Shown piece after piece: positions 23,190 through 33,647 of a stretch of 64,000 nt of DNA. The translations under genes were made by a program, and so were the position numbers. A model generated the notes under the pieces. That model was not told the origin of the DNA, made no database searches, and worked only from the letters and a program-made list of their open reading frames with translations. Position 1 is the first letter of the stretch; the number at the start of each line of letters is the position of its first letter. Where the stretch lies: the NCBI GenBank assembly GCA_963978895.1, contig OZ022239.1:38956960-39020959 (forward strand). Direction: 5' to 3'. The DNA is from Erpobdella octoculata (lineage: Eukaryota; Annelida; Clitellata; Hirudinida; Erpobdellidae).

Positions 23190-24486
23190 CAGATTTTTTA
23201 AAATCTATTATATAATATTTTTCGATTGCAGCGCCACTTCTTTTGATCTCTAGGACTGAGACTGAAATAGGTACAATTGCATAATAATTTTTATTACACG
23301 CCTGCGCGCCATAAATTCTTACGTGCACATTGATATCATCTATACGACTAATTACGTAAGCGTGACAGAATCAGTGAGTGAGTGATTGAGTGAGTGAGTG
23401 AGTGAGTGAGTGAGTGAGTGAGTGAGTGAGTGAGTGAGTGAGTGAGTGAGTGAGTGAGTGAGTGAGTGAGTGAGTGAGTGAGTGAGTGAGTGAGTGAGTG
23501 AGTGAGTGAGTGAGTGAGTGAGTGAGTGAGTGAGTGAGTGAGTGAGTGAGTGAGTGAGTGAGTGAGTGAGTGAGTGAGTGAGTGAGTGAGTGAGTGAGTG
23601 AGTGAGTGAGTGAGTGAGTGAGTGAGTGAGTGAGTGAGTGAGTGAGTGAGTGAGTGAGTGAGTGAGTGAGTGAGTGAGTGAGTGAGTGAGTGAGTGAGTG
23701 AGTGAGTGAGTGAGTGAGTGAGTGAGTGAGTGAGTGAGTGAGTGAGTGAGTGAGTGAGTGAGTGAGTGAGTGAGTGAGTGAGTGAGTGAGTGAGTGAGTG
23801 AGTGAGTGAGTGAGTGAGTGAGTGAGTGAGTGAGTGAGTGAGTGAGTGAGTGAGTGAGTGAGTGAGTGAGTGAGTGAGTGAGTGAGTGAGTGAGTGAGTG
23901 AGTGAGTGAGTGAGTGAGTGAGTGAGTGAGTGAGTGAGTGAGTGAGTGAGTGAGTGAGTGAGTGAGTGAGTGAGTGAGTGAGTGAGTGAGTGAGTGAGTG
24001 AGTGAGTGAGTGAGTGAGTGAGTGAGTGAGTGAGTGAGTGAGTGAGTGAGTGAGTGAGTGAGTGAGTGAGTGAGTGAGTGAGTGAGTGAGTGAGTGAGTG
24101 AGTGAGTGAGTGAGTGAGTGAGTGAGTGAGTGAGTGAGTGAGTGAGTGAGTGAGTGAGTGAGTGAGTGAGTGAGTGAGTGAGTGAGTGAGTGAGTGAGTG
24201 AGTGAGTGAGTGAGTGAGTGAGTGAATAAGTGAGTGAGTGAGTGAGTGAGTGAGTGAGTGAGTGAGTGAGTGAGTGAGTGAGTGAGTGAGTGAGTGAGTG
24301 AGTGAGTGAGTGAGTGAGTGAGTGAGTGAGTGAGTGAGTGAGTGAGTGAGTGAGTGAGTGAGTGAGTGAGTGAGAGTGAGTGAGTGAGTGAGTGAGTGAG
24401 TGAGTGAGTGAGTGAGTGAGTGAGTGAGTGAGTGAGTGAGAGTGAGTGAGTGAGTGAGTGAGTGACGTGGGCTTCTATAATATAGA
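23190..24486 (-). mobile_element. Helitron-like element with a giant (TGAG)n array
   Basis: On the minus strand it starts TCTATATTATAGAAGCC at 24486 after a host A (24487), as Helitrons do, then GTCACTCACTCAC. The unique block 23215-23340 (CGATTGCAGCGCCACTTC, then TTATTACACGCCTGCG) recurs at 59215-59300 beside a good Helitron 3' end, and GTCACTCACTCACTGATTC recurs at 48280. The 3' terminus of this copy is lost or degenerate near 23190. Confidence 0.55.
23376..24465. repeat. (TGAG)n tetranucleotide array, about 1.09 kb
   Basis: About 270 units, with only a few interruptions (a GAATAAG unit near 24224, a GAGAG slip near 24373, another near 24440, and an early TGATTGAG). In frame it would include stops on the plus strand. 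Non-coding. Confidence 0.97.
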
Positions 24487-25006
24487 TGTACTTCGTTTCA
24501 GCTCAGCCATGAGTGTTTCTTACACTGTCGGCGTTCTAGATAATTCCTGAAACAATATTAAATAAAAACACGTAAAGCAGGACCGTTGAATACAAATAAA
24601 ATTAGCTCATTATGTACACACTTAACCGCATAGCAATGCCGATTGGCATCATTACTTTCATGCTTTCTTATAAACTATTACATCGACAAACAGCATAACT
24701 AGTTAAGCGACAGTATTATTCAAAAACTTATATAAAAGCCATATTCTAAAAAAGTGAGTCTGAATACAAAGTTTTAAAACTCTAAGAAACGTTATAATTT
24801 GTAAAAATGTATTTCAACATTCTCGAAACTATGTATAGCTCAATTGATTTATTTATTAGCCTTTATTGCTTGATAAATAAATTATAGTTCAAACCATAGG
24901 ATTGTGACGTAACTTTTGTGATGTAAACTTTTGAAAATGCTCTAAGAAATGAATTTTAACTGTTGTCGTTTAACAGGAAATATTATTTAGGGATTGTTTC
25001 TTGAAA
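24487..25006 (+). other. Upstream region of the PPP1R2-like gene
   Basis: AT-rich, no repeat. A possible acceptor TTTAACAG (24969-24976) precedes GAAATATTATTTAGG and the ATG, so a 5' UTR intron is possible. No TATA box can be assigned. Confidence 0.35.
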
Positions 25007-25524
25007 ATGCCTGATCCAAAAACAAATGAGTCTGAAGAAAAACGTGGTGCGGGAATTCTTCGAAAAGTTTCGAATCAATCAAAAACGTAACTGTTGGTTG
25101 AACATATTTTAAAGTAGCTTATCAATTGTGATTTAGAAGTCGTCTGATATTACATCACGTTAACATTAAACTAATAGATACGATTCCAAAAAATAAAAAT
25201 AATTTTTTTATTTTCAGAAATATTTTAGATTCTAAAAAACGAACTTCAACAATAAAATGGAATGAAGACAATATACTTTCAACACATCACCCAGCCGGAA
25301 AAGCTTATGGACATCAAAAAATTACAGAACCTGATACCCCTTATCCAGGTCGCATGGCGGGTGTTGATCCAAATGAACTTGTTCACAGGCACTTGTTAAT
25401 TACAACAAAATTTAATATAAACACAAATAAGATATTTTCGTGTCCGTTGTTTACTGTTTTTGTTGTAGATTGAACAACCTAGGAAATCTAAATACTTCAA
25501 GAAATCTAAAAAATGAAACAAACG
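25007..25524 (+). CDS. PPP1R2: Protein phosphatase inhibitor 2 (PPP1R2) homologue, N-terminal exons
   Basis: Inhibitor-2 binds and regulates the catalytic subunit of protein phosphatase 1. Three exons are visible: 25007-25086 (donor GTAACT), 25218-25388 and 25469-25524 (donor GTTAGC); phases 2, 2 and 1 are compatible. Exon 1 encodes MPDPKTNESEEKRG then AGILRK, equivalent to the KGILK PP1-docking motif. Exon 2 encodes KWNEDNILSTHHPAGKAYG then KITEPDTPYP, matching the vertebrate KWDEMNILATYHPADKDYG and the EPSTPY GSK3-phosphorylated segment. Exon 3 encodes LNNLGNLNTSRNLKNETNG. The second intron must use a GC donor (CACAG then GCACTT) to stay in frame. The C-terminal KLHYNE-containing exon is not recognised; a Helitron lies 340 bases downstream, so later exons are beyond it or missing. 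Confidence 0.85.
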
Positions 25525-25754
25525 GTTAGCTTCTTGTGTTTATCTTATATTATCGTATGAGCTGCAACACTAACTATCTTAAATAGAATGAAATTAAAAA
25601 AATAATAAATAGAAAAAATGGTCATTTTATAACATTACAAACAAAATAACAATTTTTGTTTTGTTTATTTAACGTCCTTCCATCAAAAATAGATGATTTA
25701 GACATTGTGTCAGAAGTGGGATAATAACAGCTAAAACAAAATACTTTAGTTACT

Positions 25755-25855
25755 GTATCGGTATCAGAGATAATAATTTTACTTGCAAGATTTGCGTACA
25801 AAGAAAGACACAAACACAAACAAAGATTGTAACCTAAATAAAAGTTTGTAAAAAG
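25755..25855 (-). repeat. Dispersed repeat shared with 50870-50970
   Basis: The minus strand reads CTTTTATTTAGGTTACAAT, a TTTGTG-rich part and GTACGCAAATCTTGCAAGTA. The plus strand at 50870-50970 carries the same blocks around a (TG)n stretch. Nature unknown. Confidence 0.6.
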
Positions 25856-25863
25856 TATGACAA

Positions 25864-26523
<660 letters not shown>

Positions 26524-26845
26524 TTTAATACATAGCTAGTTTAGCAATCTCAAAGAGCAATTGAGTGTACGATGTTTTTTAGTTAACTATGGTCGATCTT
26601 TTTCGTATTAGTTTTAGTTTTCGTTACTAAAATATCACTGACCATGATATGCTGGCAAAGCTCACAACATCGCAGAATGAGGTTGACCTGACCACTTCGA
26701 ATAACCCTACAATACGCATAAAAATACATCAAGCTAACTTTCTCGTTTGTGGGAACTGCTAGTATATATAAATATAAATAATAAGTTACTATAGTTCGTT
26801 TGTGCCAATTATGCGCAATAATCACTTAGTTGTCAAACGGCATTT
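26524..26845. other. Unassigned spacer
   Basis: No feature supported. The minus frame 26583-26825 (80 aa) has no recognisable domain. Confidence 0.3.
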
Positions 26846-28203
26846 GAAAATACCAAGAAGATCCTAATATCAGATCTCTTCCTAACCCATTATGATCTAA
26901 ATCAGGCAATAGTGGTTGCAGCTTATGCTTCGGACTATGGTATAGGAGCAGTGATAGCACACAAATATAAAAACGGAACTGAGAAGGCAATTGCACATGC
27001 TAGTCGCGCACTTACTCCAGCAGAAAAAAACTGCGGACAAATCGAAAAATAAGGTTTAGCTTTAGTCTTCGCCGTTCGTAAGTTTTACCGATACATTTAC
27101 GGTCGAAATTGTACGCACCTTAATGACCATCAACCACTTCTTGCCATATTCGGCAATAAGAAGGGTATACCGTTATACACAGCAAACAGATTTTAACAAT
27201 GGGCTCTAACACTACTCGCATACGATTTCAAAATTGAAAATTGCAAAACTACATCTTTCAGACAGGCTGACGCACTATCACGCCTCATACCCCCACAAAA
27301 AACAACAGACGAAGATCATTGATAGCAGCCATAAACCAAAACATAAATAGCCAAAACATTATATGTCAATGCCATTAAATATCTTCCGATTTCATTTTTT
27401 TATGATAGTTTATAGTCCTTTGCACCATGTGTTTTAAGACTGAATTGGCTGTATGTAGGAAGCACATAAGTACTTCCTGTCGTAGATCAAAGTTTGATCC
27501 TTTTAACTGTCCCTCCTCCTTTATCCAGGCTTGGGACTGGCTCGCAATTAGCGAGGCGGAGTTGATTCTGGTTTCAAACAAAGAAATCAGTTAAGCGACA
27601 AAAAACGGACAATGATCTCAAAATGGCCAAATGCTACTACAATATGTCCGGACCGGCAAATGGAATGAACACTAGTCTCCAACAATAAACAAGCTAAGCC
27701 TCCTTAAAGCAAACATTACTATACACAGGGGTGTTTGTTTATTGGATCCCGAATCAACATTCCTCAACACTTACAAAAACGGGTTCTCCGTATGCTCCAC
27801 AAGAGCCACCCAGGAATCACCCGGATAAAAACCATCGTACGAGAACATGTGTACTGGAGCGGCATTGATAGAAATATCGAGGACTGGTCACGCAGTTGCA
27901 GTCCCTGCCAAGAAGCAGCTAAGGCACTAATCAAACACACACTTTGCCAATGGCCTGAAGAATCTAAACTTTGGAGTCACATCCATATTGATTTTGCCGG
28001 ACCACTTCACGGGCGCATGTATCTCGTGATAGTGGATGCGTTTTCAAAGTGGCCAGAGATGGTGGAAATGACATCCAGTACCACAAACAACACCATAAGT
28101 GTTCTACAACGACTTTTCACACAATTTGGGTTGTCTGAAACAATTGTCAGTGGCAATGAGACACAATTTACTTCGGCTGTTACTGGTCGCTTTACCGCTT
28201 CCT
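26846..28203 (+). pseudogene. Ty3/gypsy family B-like RNase H and integrase remnant
   Basis: The conceptual plus-strand product with several stops starts at the RNase H (VVAAYASDYGIGAVIAHKY, then AHASRALTPAEKNCGQIEK), passes the tail of RNase H (QADALSRLIPP) and, after an insertion, gives the integrase frame 27735-28205. That frame has a zinc-finger part (HKSHPGITR, C..CQEAAK), the first catalytic D in HIDFAGP, and VSGNETQFTS where family B has SDNGTQF, so the second Asp is replaced by Gly. The integrase stops at a junction with a Helitron tail near 28190-28205. Confidence 0.82.
27372..27584 (-). mobile_element. RTE-like LINE 3' tail inserted in the gypsy remnant
   Basis: The minus strand contains CTAATTGCGAGCCAGTCCCA, then AAGCCTGGATAAAGGAGGAG. 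A similar block is on the plus strand at 31016-31165. The (CA)GTCCCAAGCC(T/C)GGATAAA pattern is frequent at 3' ends of RTE-type LINEs and derived SINEs in animals; assignment is by that resemblance only. Confidence 0.45.
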
Positions 28204-28298
28204 GAAGAGCAAGCAGAAACGGAAAAACATGCGGGAAGGAAACGGGAGCGAGAGAGACAAGCATTAGAAAAACCTCTAAAAAACCCGGGCAACGCTAG
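28204..28298 (+). mobile_element. Helitron 3' end fragment
   Basis: GAGAGAGACAAGCATTAGAA, then CCTCTAAAAAACCCGGGCAACG and CTAG (28295-28298) before T. It equals the end of 25864-26523 except that 11 bases forming half of the hairpin are missing. It is joined directly to the interrupted integrase. Confidence 0.7.
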
Positions 28299-28365
28299 TT
28301 ATGCATAAAATTGATACGATTCACAAAAAATTATGCTATTTTTAATCTTCCGAATCGGTACTCAG

Positions 28366-29397
28366 TAGGAAGGTCACAGGTACCTGAACCAAACCCGAAG
28401 TTCGGTACTACCCGGTTTTTTTTGGATACTCGAACCCGAAAATGTGACAAACCCAAACCAAAACCCGAAATTTTGAAAAATTGAAACCCGAACCCGAACT
28501 ATTACAAATTTGAAACCCGAACCCGAACTCGAACCCGAACTTTTACAAAATCAAAACCCGAACCTAAACCCGAAATTTCCATAAACCCGTACTTCAACTT
28601 GAATGCTCGTGTTAAGCGCAAGGCGGAAACAAACTTTTTAAATTTTTGTAATATCATTTTTGCGTAACATAGCTATGTTTCAACAATCTATAATTTGAAT
28701 GTATTTTGATATATCAATTTATTATACGGAATAATTAAAACGCGAACTATACAAATCTCGTAAAATCGCTTTTGTTCAACATATTTCGCACATAGGCCAC
28801 TTTATTGGTACCTGTATGAGCTGAACCACTAAGTCGCCAGATTAGCCGGCGGAGCCGATTTGCGAAAGTACTAATCCGTGAATTTAAATTTTGCAATTTC
28901 TTTCATCATAGCTTATCTAGAAACACAAAAAATAACCCAAGATTACTTTTATATAACAAGAACTCCCTGTTATCAGAATAGCCTTTTCCAAATTGAAACT
29001 CCAACCAAGACTAAACAACATAAATATGTACTGTAGCTCTTATGTTGGTTATTATTGTAATCACAAAACTTAGAAATTATTTCGCTCAATCCATTAAACC
29101 AATTCTAAATAATATATAGCCCAAAATTCACTCCCAGACGTATTTATAAAAATATGTAAATCGTACCAACCAAACTCGACCCGAATTTAACCCGAACCCG
29201 AAAGTTTTTAATTTTGAAACCCGAACCCGAAATTTTGAAAGTCGAAAACCCAAACGCGAATCCGATCTTTGAAAAATTGAAAACCCGAACCCGAACCCAG
29301 TTTTTGGAAAGTCTCAAACCCGAACCCGAACCAGAAAGTTCAAAATTCAAGAATCCGAACCCGAAAAAGTCAAAAAGTGGTACCAGTGACATCCCTA
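28366..29397. mobile_element. hAT-type MITE rich in AACCCGA units
   Basis: Perfect 8-bp duplications GTACTCAG at 28358-28365 and 29398-29405. The ends TAGGAAGGTCACAGGTACC (left) and TAGGGATGTCACTGGTACC (right, minus strand) are inverted repeats with a few mismatches. Both subterminal regions carry many AAACCCGAACCCGAA units. 1032 bp with no transposase. Confidence 0.78.
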
Positions 29398-29452
29398 GTA
29401 CTCAGTATAGGCAAAAAAGGCACTTAACACTCGGGATTGATTGATTGAGTAG

Positions 29453-29657
29453 AAAAAGTAGAAAATAACTTCTGATTGCATTTTTTATATTGACAGGAAA
29501 GTTGCTTCAGGATCGTTTTTAAAAATGACCAATTATGAGAGAAAGAATAGATTTCATCCATCATATATCACACATCTACATGTATCACACAAAACAATCC
29601 TGAAGCAACTTTCCTGTCAATATAAAGGGTATGATCAGAAGTTATTTTCTACTTTTT
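29453..29657. repeat. Fold-back element with two ~68-bp arms
   Basis: Arms at about 29453-29520 and 29590-29657 are reverse complements except for a short mismatched stretch of about 8 bases. The loop is about 70 bases. The arms contain GGAAAGTTGCTTCAGGAT and its complement ATCCTGAAGCAACTTTCC. No target duplication recognised. Confidence 0.75.
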
Positions 29658-29660
29658 GGC

Positions 29661-31015
29661 AGGTTTTTGACAATACAAAAACTCTTCCAAGAAGTTGCTT
29701 CTTTTTATAGAAATTTTTTCTATTACTTTATTAGATGTTGAACTCTGCTTCAGCGTTGTTTCATAAAAGTTATAAATGACAAATCTTGTCTACTGCTCAA
29801 CAAACACGGACCAGTCATTTGTGGAGAGTTGGATATGCACATGGCCTGAAGAATCCAAATAAAAATATCACTATCATTATAAAGTTTTTTTTTCATTGCG
29901 GGTGGTGCAAAATGTCAGAATTACTTCAATTTTTGTTAATATTCGTAGAAAAAAACTTTGAGCGCAAAGACTTACAGTTCAAAGCTGGTCATTATAAATT
30001 ATATATCTTCATCTTTTTGAGAAGCCATCTATCCTTTAATTTCTGATGTTCTGTCTATGTATTTGAATTGACAGGTGGTAAATAAACCATTTGTCAGTTG
30101 AGCATAATTTAAAGCAAATTTTCATTTAACTTTTTTCAGAAGCAACTAAATTTAAAATTCAAACAAAAGCTTTTTATGCAAATGAATACCCAAAAAATAA
30201 AAAGAATCAACGAAAAAATAGAGAGGAGCAGTAACTTCACGTTAGTAAAAACTGATTCTATTATTGTTATTTTTACAGTGAATGATTTTTTTCTAAACTT
30301 TCTTGTAAAAGACGTCTGAAGAAATTACTTTTGGCTGAAAAAACAATTGTTTCTGCTTCAACAAACTTTGAACAAATGGATTAATTTGTCAAAAAAAATC
30401 TATAATTTTAAAAAAAGTTTACAAATTGAAACTGAAAAAATATACAAACAAGTGAGCAGTAAAAACGGAATTTTTTAATTTAAGCCTACTTAAATTGCCC
30501 TTCTGAAATTTAGCGTCCATAAAATAAAAGTTTAAATTAATTTGAGGATAAATTTTTTTTAAAGTGTATTATTATCAAGAAGGAATTCATGTCTCAAGTT
30601 TCAGCACAATTAGATTACTGGAAGTGGGTTAATTAAAATTCGAAAGATTAGCAATTAAAAACAATTGGGAAGGTCGGGGAGACTCGGAAACTTTCCAGAA
30701 TTTAATTAAATCTCACAAAACTTTGCCAAAGCAAACACAATTAAAATTGTAATAAATAAAGAATTTTAAATTTTAATAGCAAAGTTTTCTCGGGAAAAAC
30801 GTTTGCATGTACTATTTTTCATTCGTGCTCTTTACTTGTGGGCCTATTTTACAGAACAGCCATAGGCATCTATTTAAGATGTATACCCACATTTTCCCAC
30901 ATCCCTGTGGACCCTGCTGGCACCGGTGGTCAACCATCAGGATATAACGGCTTTATAACACCGTTTCAATAAAAACAAGTTTTGTAATAAATTTTAACAT
31001 TTAATTGATAGCTTA
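29661..31015. other. Unassigned region with one possible exon-like frame
   Basis: The frame 29786-30046 (+, 86 aa) begins STAQQTRTSHLWRVGYAHG, which looks composition-wise like a real peptide, but I cannot match it to a family or show splice sites. The remainder is AT-rich. 30880-30990 could be part of the repeat that follows. Confidence 0.25.
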
Positions 31016-31165
31016 TTCAACTCCGTCTTGCTAATTGTGAGCTAATCCCATGCTTGGATAAAGGAGAACGGACAGTTAAAAGAATCAAATTGTGATCCAC
31101 AACAAGAAGTACTTATCGTTCTATGTGTAGAGCTATTAAAACTCTGGTGTAAAGGACTAACTATT
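31016..31165 (+). mobile_element. RTE-like LINE 3' tail, second copy
   Basis: Plus-strand version of 27372-27584: CTAATTGTGAGCTAATCCCA, then GCTTGGATAAAGGAGAACGG. It ends in CTATTAAAAAAAA next to the Helitron end. Confidence 0.45.
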
Positions 31166-31173
31166 AAAAAAAA

Positions 31174-31400
31174 CTAGCGGGGTACCCGGCGTTGCCCAGG
31201 GCTTTTAGAAGTTTTTTGTCGTTTTTCTCTCTCCCCGCTTGCTCTTCCGTTCCCGGTTGCTTTCCCGCTACCGCTTTTTTCCCGTTCCCGTTCCCGTTCA
31301 CGGTCACTTTTCCTTTCTTGCTCGTTCTTTCGATCTTGGTAGCTTTTCCGTTCTCATTTAATTTCCCGTTCCCGTTCTCGATCATTCTCCAGTTTCCAAA
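31174..31400 (-). mobile_element. Helitron 3' end and tail
   Basis: On the minus strand: GGGAACGG-type units, then CCTGGGCAACGCCGGGTACC and CCGCTAG ending at 31174 before host T. The 3' hairpin and CTAG match those at 26523. The 5' part is missing. Confidence 0.68.
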
Positions 31401-31529
31401 GCACCTATGAACATGATGAGAAAAAAACAGCACAAGAAGAGAATAAAAAACAAGAAAAAAAACAATTTTTCGTGGTTAGGTCTGCCTGAAAACAAATGGT
31501 TTTAAAAAAAATGGAACGGAAGTTCAAGT

Positions 31530-32400
31530 GATGTCTAATGATCGGAGCGCTCCTTTGAGAGATACTGCCACGGATGAATCAGCTGAGAAGGCTGCTATCC
31601 CGCATGTTGCGGGACAGGTAGAAAAGGTTTGTTCGGATGCTGCTGACAAGTGTGGGAGTGTAGGTATTAAAACGACTGTCTTATTTGGAACGTATAAAAA
31701 TGCGTCTACAAATGCCATTATTGCTGAAGCTCAGAGCAGTCTAGCCAAGAATTTTGTGTTTCAGTGTTGGCTCCTAGAAATGGAGCTGAAACTTGAGAAA
31801 ATCGGACAGTTTTAAAAACTTGAAAAGCGGTAGAAGGTCGGATGTAATAATTTGTCGTGGTATTCAAATCCACAGTTCAAATCAGAAAATCAGACAGGCT
31901 CCAGCGAAACTGGAAAAGACTGCGTCAAAAAGTAAAAAAAAATTGACCGTGTCGTTTTTGGATTGCGGTCAAAGCCACGAGTGACAATTGAAGATGGAAG
32001 CACCAAACCTGCTGTGTCTGCTGTGTATATCCTTTCATCAAACATAACTCTTCGAAAAAATTTTTTTTGAAATAATCTAACGTTAATTTTTTACTTTTAT
32101 ATATTTATTTTCTAGTTGCGTGGTCTTTTGTGGCTCTTGTCTCCTTGTTGCTTACATTGGGATACGGTACTTCAGCCGTTACATTCTGTGTTGGCTAACA
32201 GTTTTTTGTTGCAAATTTGCTTCAAATTTGCTACTTTACTAACAAGTTTCATTTGCTATTAAAGTTCACGATATTGTATTTTCTGTGTTTTTTGTTTTAG
32301 TTGCTATTTTGAGTTATCTTTCTGTTATGAGACTCTGAAGATGTCGAAACGGACCGTCAGTCTGATAATACAAAATTTAAACGTTTTTGGTTTCAAATTA
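31530..32400 (+). mobile_element. Possible Penelope-like fragment, copy C
   Basis: The frame 31528-31815 reads AEKAAIPHVAGQVEKVC and GIKTTVLFGTYKNASTN. The pattern (I-P-h-V-x-G, then K-T) resembles the end of Penelope reverse transcriptases, where IPYVxG occurs. A hammerhead-like core follows in the same orientation at 32330-32363. Evidence is suggestive only. A stretch at 31963-31981 (GCGGTCAAAGCCACGAGT) is shared with 47966-47983. Confidence 0.35.
32330..32363 (+). ncRNA. Hammerhead ribozyme relic, copy C (stem II lost)
   Basis: Plus strand: AGACT, core CTGAAGA (32335-32341), only TGTC where stem II should be, GAAAC (32346-32350), stem III ACG-GAC-CGT, cleavage GTC (32356-32358) and AGTCT, which pairs with AGACT. 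Everything but stem II is present, so activity is doubtful. Confidence 0.55.
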
Positions 32401-33647
32401 GTTTTTCACAGAGGAAGTGGTTTTGAAAAATAGAGAGGGTGGCTTGAAAACTTGTTTCTGCGAAATGGTGCTCTATTTTAATTGTTTTTTTTTATTGAAT
32501 ATTAATGATGGCTGAGTTCAGGTTCTTCTTCTCTGATAAACGTTTCCAGACTACTCATTCTCTTATCAGGTTCACCTTCAATTCTTTCACCTTAATTTAT
32601 TTCTTTTTCGTCTTTTTCTACCTCCCTGTTGAAATATTTTTCTGCATCTGGGTTTTCAACCTTGTCACCATTATGTTGTGTATGGACTCTTTATCAATTT
32701 CATTATCTTCCAAATCTCAAATTGTTTTTTTCAAGTTTCTCATCAGAAAGCTGAACACATCCAAAGTTGTTTTCTAGCTCTTCACTGTGTTTCCGGCAAT
32801 TTTCATATTCCAACGTCTTTATATGTTCATCCAGTTCATCTACAGTTTCTTTTTCCATTTTTCACTTTGCTCACCGCCATCTATAATTTCTTTCATGTTT
32901 TCACTGACTTCATCGTCATACGCAATTTATTTTGTTTCTACATTTTGTTCATCGTCACACAGGTTCTTTAAATCCTTTAAATTAACTTCACCGTGTTTGC
33001 TTGAACCATATGTTGAGACTCTTTGACGCTTAATAATAAAAAGTTGTTTTTTCCATATTGATTCAAAATTTTCTTATATTTTCAATTTTCACATACTTCA
33101 CTTATCAAGTATTTAGAAGACTAAGGTCAATGTTTTTCTATTTTATAAGCTTATTGTAAGCCGTGAAAACCAGGTTTTTACACAATTCCTTTTTATTTCA
33201 GGATTTGCTGGCTTTTAATTCATTGCAAACAATTTTTTCAAAAAAAAATCAAACTTCAACAGAATGCATTGTCATGAGGAGCGAGCCTATATTTTAATTT
33301 TTAGCTCGATTCCTTTTTCAGCGCTTGTCATTCTTGTTTTGTATTTGCCGCTGACAATAATAGTATAAACGATGTCATCATAATTACCTTATTTAAACAT
33401 ATGATTATAAATAATTTAAACAATTTTTTTAAATAAAAAATTTATCATATAATTATATTATACTAAAAATTGAAGGTTGTGTTTAAAAAAAAACAGTGAC
33501 AGGGTTGTGGGGGTCGAATTTTTATTAAAATTACTATCATTTAACCTTTAAAGCAGTTAAGTTTAACCTAAGGTTTATAACTTTTTAAATAAGTTCATTC
33601 TTCCAATTTTGTGTTATTAGTTACGTTATCTGTTTTGCCAACAGTCC
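32401..33647. other. Unassigned region with an antisense acidic frame
   Basis: 32510-33010 read on the minus strand codes for broken E/D/K-rich peptide (for example CDDEQNV, DDEVSENMKE) and resembles the acidic ORF of 46766-48038 in style. No motif allows a firm call. The rest is AT-rich, ending in the 8-bp target duplication of the hAT element. Confidence 0.25.

Noticed and set aside
23376..24465. CRISPR or other spaced-repeat array
   Set aside because: The repeat is a continuous tetranucleotide with no spacers. The genome is eukaryotic.
28430..29390. AACCCGA units as interstitial telomeric repeat
   Set aside because: The phrase is irregular and does not match TTAGGG, and it lies inside a hAT element with 8-bp duplications.
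29786..30046. WRVGYAHG-containing frame as a conserved gene exon
   Set aside because: I considered a match to Yae1-like motifs but the resemblance is limited to a few residues and no partner exon was found.
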